From Dasyornis broadbenti (taxonomy: Eukaryota; Chordata; Aves; Passeriformes; Dasyornithidae), in contig VZRN01005756.1 of assembly GCA_013397935.1 (NCBI GenBank), forward strand, positions 1-64,000: 64,000 bases of DNA. Reading direction: 5' to 3'. The notes below the pieces were generated by a model. The model ran no database searches and had not been told where the DNA came from. It saw only the letters and a list, made by a program, of their open reading frames with translations. Both the position numbers and the translations under genes were made by a program. Numbering within the stretch: the stretch's first letter is position 1; every line of letters begins with the position of its first letter. Below, piece after piece: positions 61,201 to 64,000 of the stretch.

Positions 61201-64000
61201 GAATAAAGTACATATATCTATATGTGGACACATTGTTTAATAAAAAAATTATAATTCATTCAAATCAAATACTGTTGAAATTTTTGACAGTAGAGTGGTA
61301 CAAGGAACAGAACTTATAAATTATGTGTGCCCCTTCTTTGAAAAATGCTTTGGAGGTTTCTTTGTGCATTGGCAAATACAGTAGGAATATGAGTTATTGT
61401 GTGAATCCTCCTGCACAGCACCTGATAAAAGAATAAAGAGCTGTGACATATTCTTAAAACAATAGAGGAATTAAAGAGAAACAATGGGCCAGCTGCTTCA
61501 TTAATACAATCAAAAGACAGCCCAGCACAGAGGAGTCCAGATAATTAAGCACTACTCTTTTAGACCCCTTTTCTGTAATAAAATTGCTAAAAATTTATTA
61601 ACTACTTCATAGTTGTTAGATAGATCTATGTACTTGTTTATTTGGGTTGATTAATGCCTTTTCAGTATTCTACAACATGCCAACTCATGGTTCATACAAG
61701 TTTTTGAATAAAATAACGTAGGAATATGTGATACGGATCTGTGGTATATACAGCAATAAATCAAAGGCATTTTGTGAACAGTCTTTCCAGATGCTAAATA
61801 ATTCTTAGCATTTTTCACATGCGTACACAAAATATGTACTTTGCACAGCATTTCTGCTATTAATGCACTTTAAAGTTGGGGTTCCAGCCGTTTCTCTATG
61901 AAGTGTCTCAAAAATCACCCCTGCAAATTCAGACTTCTCAAACTCTCACAAAAAACAGCTTTAGTGCTACAGTAATGACATTATTTCCTAACTTCTTTTA
62001 TAAATCTTCCTTGTTTACTGATCAAAAGATATTTAACCTTTAATTTTAACTACCCACTGCATATTATAAGCCTGCAAAAAATGGAAAAATCTATTATACT
62101 GAATAAAATTAGACCAATACAGTGGACAAACCAGTTCTGTTGCCACTTTTACTATTATCTTTGTGTTCAGCATAGAATATGGAGCCTTCTTAATATTTAA
62201 TTCACAAAACAAAAGGCAAAATAAAGAAAGGGCAGTGATATTTCCCAGACCCAAACAACAGAAAAATACTCAGCTGAAGGGCACTAGTCAAATTAACCCC
62301 CTCCATTTAGAGATATAAGATCTCTGACCAGAAACAAGGAAGAAAATACTTCTTAGGAATATAGCTCTTACTCCTGCATGTGAGTCAACCTGAGCTTTGG
62401 GTCTGACTTCAGCTTAGTCATATGCTGACAGCTGACAGTGTATTCATCTGAATAGATGATTTTATGGTTAAAACTGTCAGGCATTATATAGCTGATAAAG
62501 AGGAAAAGAAAAATATGAAAGGAACTCGCCAATCTCAGGGGAGAGAACTCCTAAACCTGGCATCTCAGTGTGAGTGTCAGGGGTAGGTCCTTCCCTAGCT
62601 GCAGTACAACTATCGCTAACATCACCATCTTATGGCAGCAGCTCTCAAATTCACACTGCAAAAACCTCCATCAGCTGAACCCCAAATAAAGCATACTGCT
62701 TCTCAAGAGCAAGGAGTGTAAGGAACAGATTTTAACCTCTTGTTTTTAACACTGTTGTATGCCTGCATTTTGTTAGTTTGAGGATTTCTATGTGTTTCCT
62801 GCAATTAAATGTCTGCATGCAACACTCAACAAAATTCTAATAGGTAAAGAGGCAAAATAGATTAGTGCTCTGAAAATATTCACAGGAAAATAATGTGGTA
62901 ATTTTATTTGCCATTTTCCCCCCTGATAGAGCTGTCACAGCTTATTTACCACAGGGGGAGACAGTTAAACCCATATCCTTAGAAGTTCTATGCATTTAAG
63001 AGGCTTATATATCTCTTCTGGGACCCTCGTTCAAATCCTGGGCTAATCAGAATGAATACATATCTTTCTATTAGATGGCTCTAAAAAGTCTTAGGTGATA
63101 TCAGCTCCTGGTGGACGACAGTCCACAGCGTAAAACTATTAAATGTTTGGCACAAATGGCAATACTTACGAAATGAAGCTGAAAACTGTAATATCCTCCC
63201 ACATCACAAGAAGTTAAGTCTGCTGCTCAGAGGTTGAAATTAAAGCCTGCCACAAATGCTAAACCTGTTATATTTCCTTAATTCAGCATAAACTCAAACA
63301 AGGAAGTCGAAGGGGTTCTTTCTCAAGTTTAGCAATTTTTTCCTTTTTTCCCCCTCCTTTTTCCTTTGTAAATTCCTCTGTTTTGGATTGAGTGCTACAC
63401 CTTTTCTACATTTGAATTAGGTCTCACTTGAGTGTTATTTTAGAATTGCCCAAACCTTCAGAAAGGAAATGATAAACAGCTTGAAAGAAAACGATAAGCC
63501 CTTGCTGACATTGCCCACGTTGCACTCCCACCACCACTGCAAAGGTGTTAGGACCTGCCGTCGCAGCACACTCACCTCCCCTTTTACTTCTTACAGGACC
63601 ACTGAATGGGCACTCTCCACAGAGCTTCCCAGGAGACATTCCCAGGTGACGCCCACTGCTCTTCCCAGCTTTTGTGGATGCACCAGATTTCACAGAGAGA
63701 GAAAATGCACCACTGAAACCAACTACTCTGAAGCAGGGCTTTGGATACGCACATTCCTACAATCCCTGCTTCCATAACAGCACAGCTGTAAGGTGACCTT
63801 TTTGTAGCCTTACAAACACAATCATGCCTGTGGATTGTCTTTCAGAGTTATTTTGTGAGGCTGGAGTGTGTGAAAAAAGGAGGTGATTAAGTGAGACAAT
63901 AGATATGCTTTAATGGCACCTCTTTCTTACAGGGAAGCAGAGTACACTGCATCTTATCAATGGATTTTCTACTGTCTTGCACCTGCTATTGTAGGGCTCA

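Larger units (their letters stand above)
54448..64000 (-). other. ZFPM2: ZFPM2 upstream intron (runs off the window)
   Basis: All sequence to the right of the exon at 54241-54447 should be intronic, because the preceding coding exon of ZFPM2 was not found here. It holds a solo LTR (57989-58448), an A/C tract (59114-59150), a short ORF of coding-like composition (61072-61200) and a moderately GC-rich stretch around 56420-56640. The remainder is AT-rich with no recognised element. A small coding or untranslated exon could have been missed by eye. Confidence 0.75.

Noticed and set aside
1..64000. CRISPR array, tRNA/rRNA genes, operons or phage-like modules
   Set aside because: No regularly spaced direct repeats, no cloverleaf or rRNA signature recognised by eye, and the sequence is clearly vertebrate. 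A tRNA or microRNA scan could not be run.
54448..64000. The next upstream ZFPM2 coding exon
   Set aside because: I looked on the minus strand for the residues that precede GGQLW in FOG2 and for an adjacent phase-1 donor and did not find them; it is presumably beyond 64000.

Overview
The window is vertebrate nuclear DNA, almost certainly from a bird. It is AT-rich and gene-sparse, with interrupted exons and GT-AG introns. Its interspersed repeats are CR1 LINEs, the characteristic avian non-LTR retrotransposon, together with solo LTRs and a decayed ERV-L-like provirus. I see no sign of a prokaryotic or plasmid context: no operons, ribosome binding sites, CRISPR array, tRNA or rRNA. The exact species cannot be told from the sequence; one LTR fragment resembles families I associate with neoavian or passerine birds.

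The only protein-coding gene I can support is ZFPM2 (FOG2), the GATA-factor cofactor. It lies on the minus strand and is only partly contained. Its last three coding exons are present: 54241-54447 (end of the N-terminal PR-like region), 49745-49969 (zinc fingers 1 and 2) and 44193-46684 (zinc fingers 3 to 8, a PIDLS CtBP-binding motif, a basic cluster, and the stop codon). All junctions are GT-AG and phase 1, and the reading frame is intact. The 3' UTR runs down to about 43205, with a canonical polyadenylation signal at 43224-43229. The first exons lie beyond position 64000, so 54448-64000 is intron and positions below about 43200 are downstream intergenic DNA. In other amniotes the next gene on that side is OXR1 (from memory), but it is not in this window.

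Layout from left to right. 1-2500 is unrecognised AT-rich DNA. 2510-4970 is a decayed ERV-L-like provirus on the minus strand with reverse-transcriptase motifs, plus an LTR fragment. 4970-8000 is unrecognised. 8008-8414 is a CR1 3' end followed by a truncated LTR (8470-8797). 9100-18500 is unrecognised, with one ambiguous base flanked by a duplicated CT-rich block. 18498-19965 is a CR1 with recognisable RT remnants. 20000-27190 is unrecognised. 27190-27365 is a CpG-rich patch beside a solo LTR (27511-28189). 28200-34066 is unrecognised. 34067-36690 holds two head-to-head CR1 copies, each split by a solo LTR of the same family. 36690-43200 is unrecognised. ZFPM2 follows, with a CR1 tail in its last intron but one and a solo LTR (57989-58448) in the upstream intron.

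I did not find an undescribed multi-gene system. The points most worth checking are the frame-preserving ZFPM2 exons, a sense-oriented LTR with a TATA box inside ZFPM2, a perfect inverted GATA-site pair beside exon 6, a 42-codon ORF with coding-like composition at 61072-61200, the paired LTR insertions, and a likely assembly artefact at the N.
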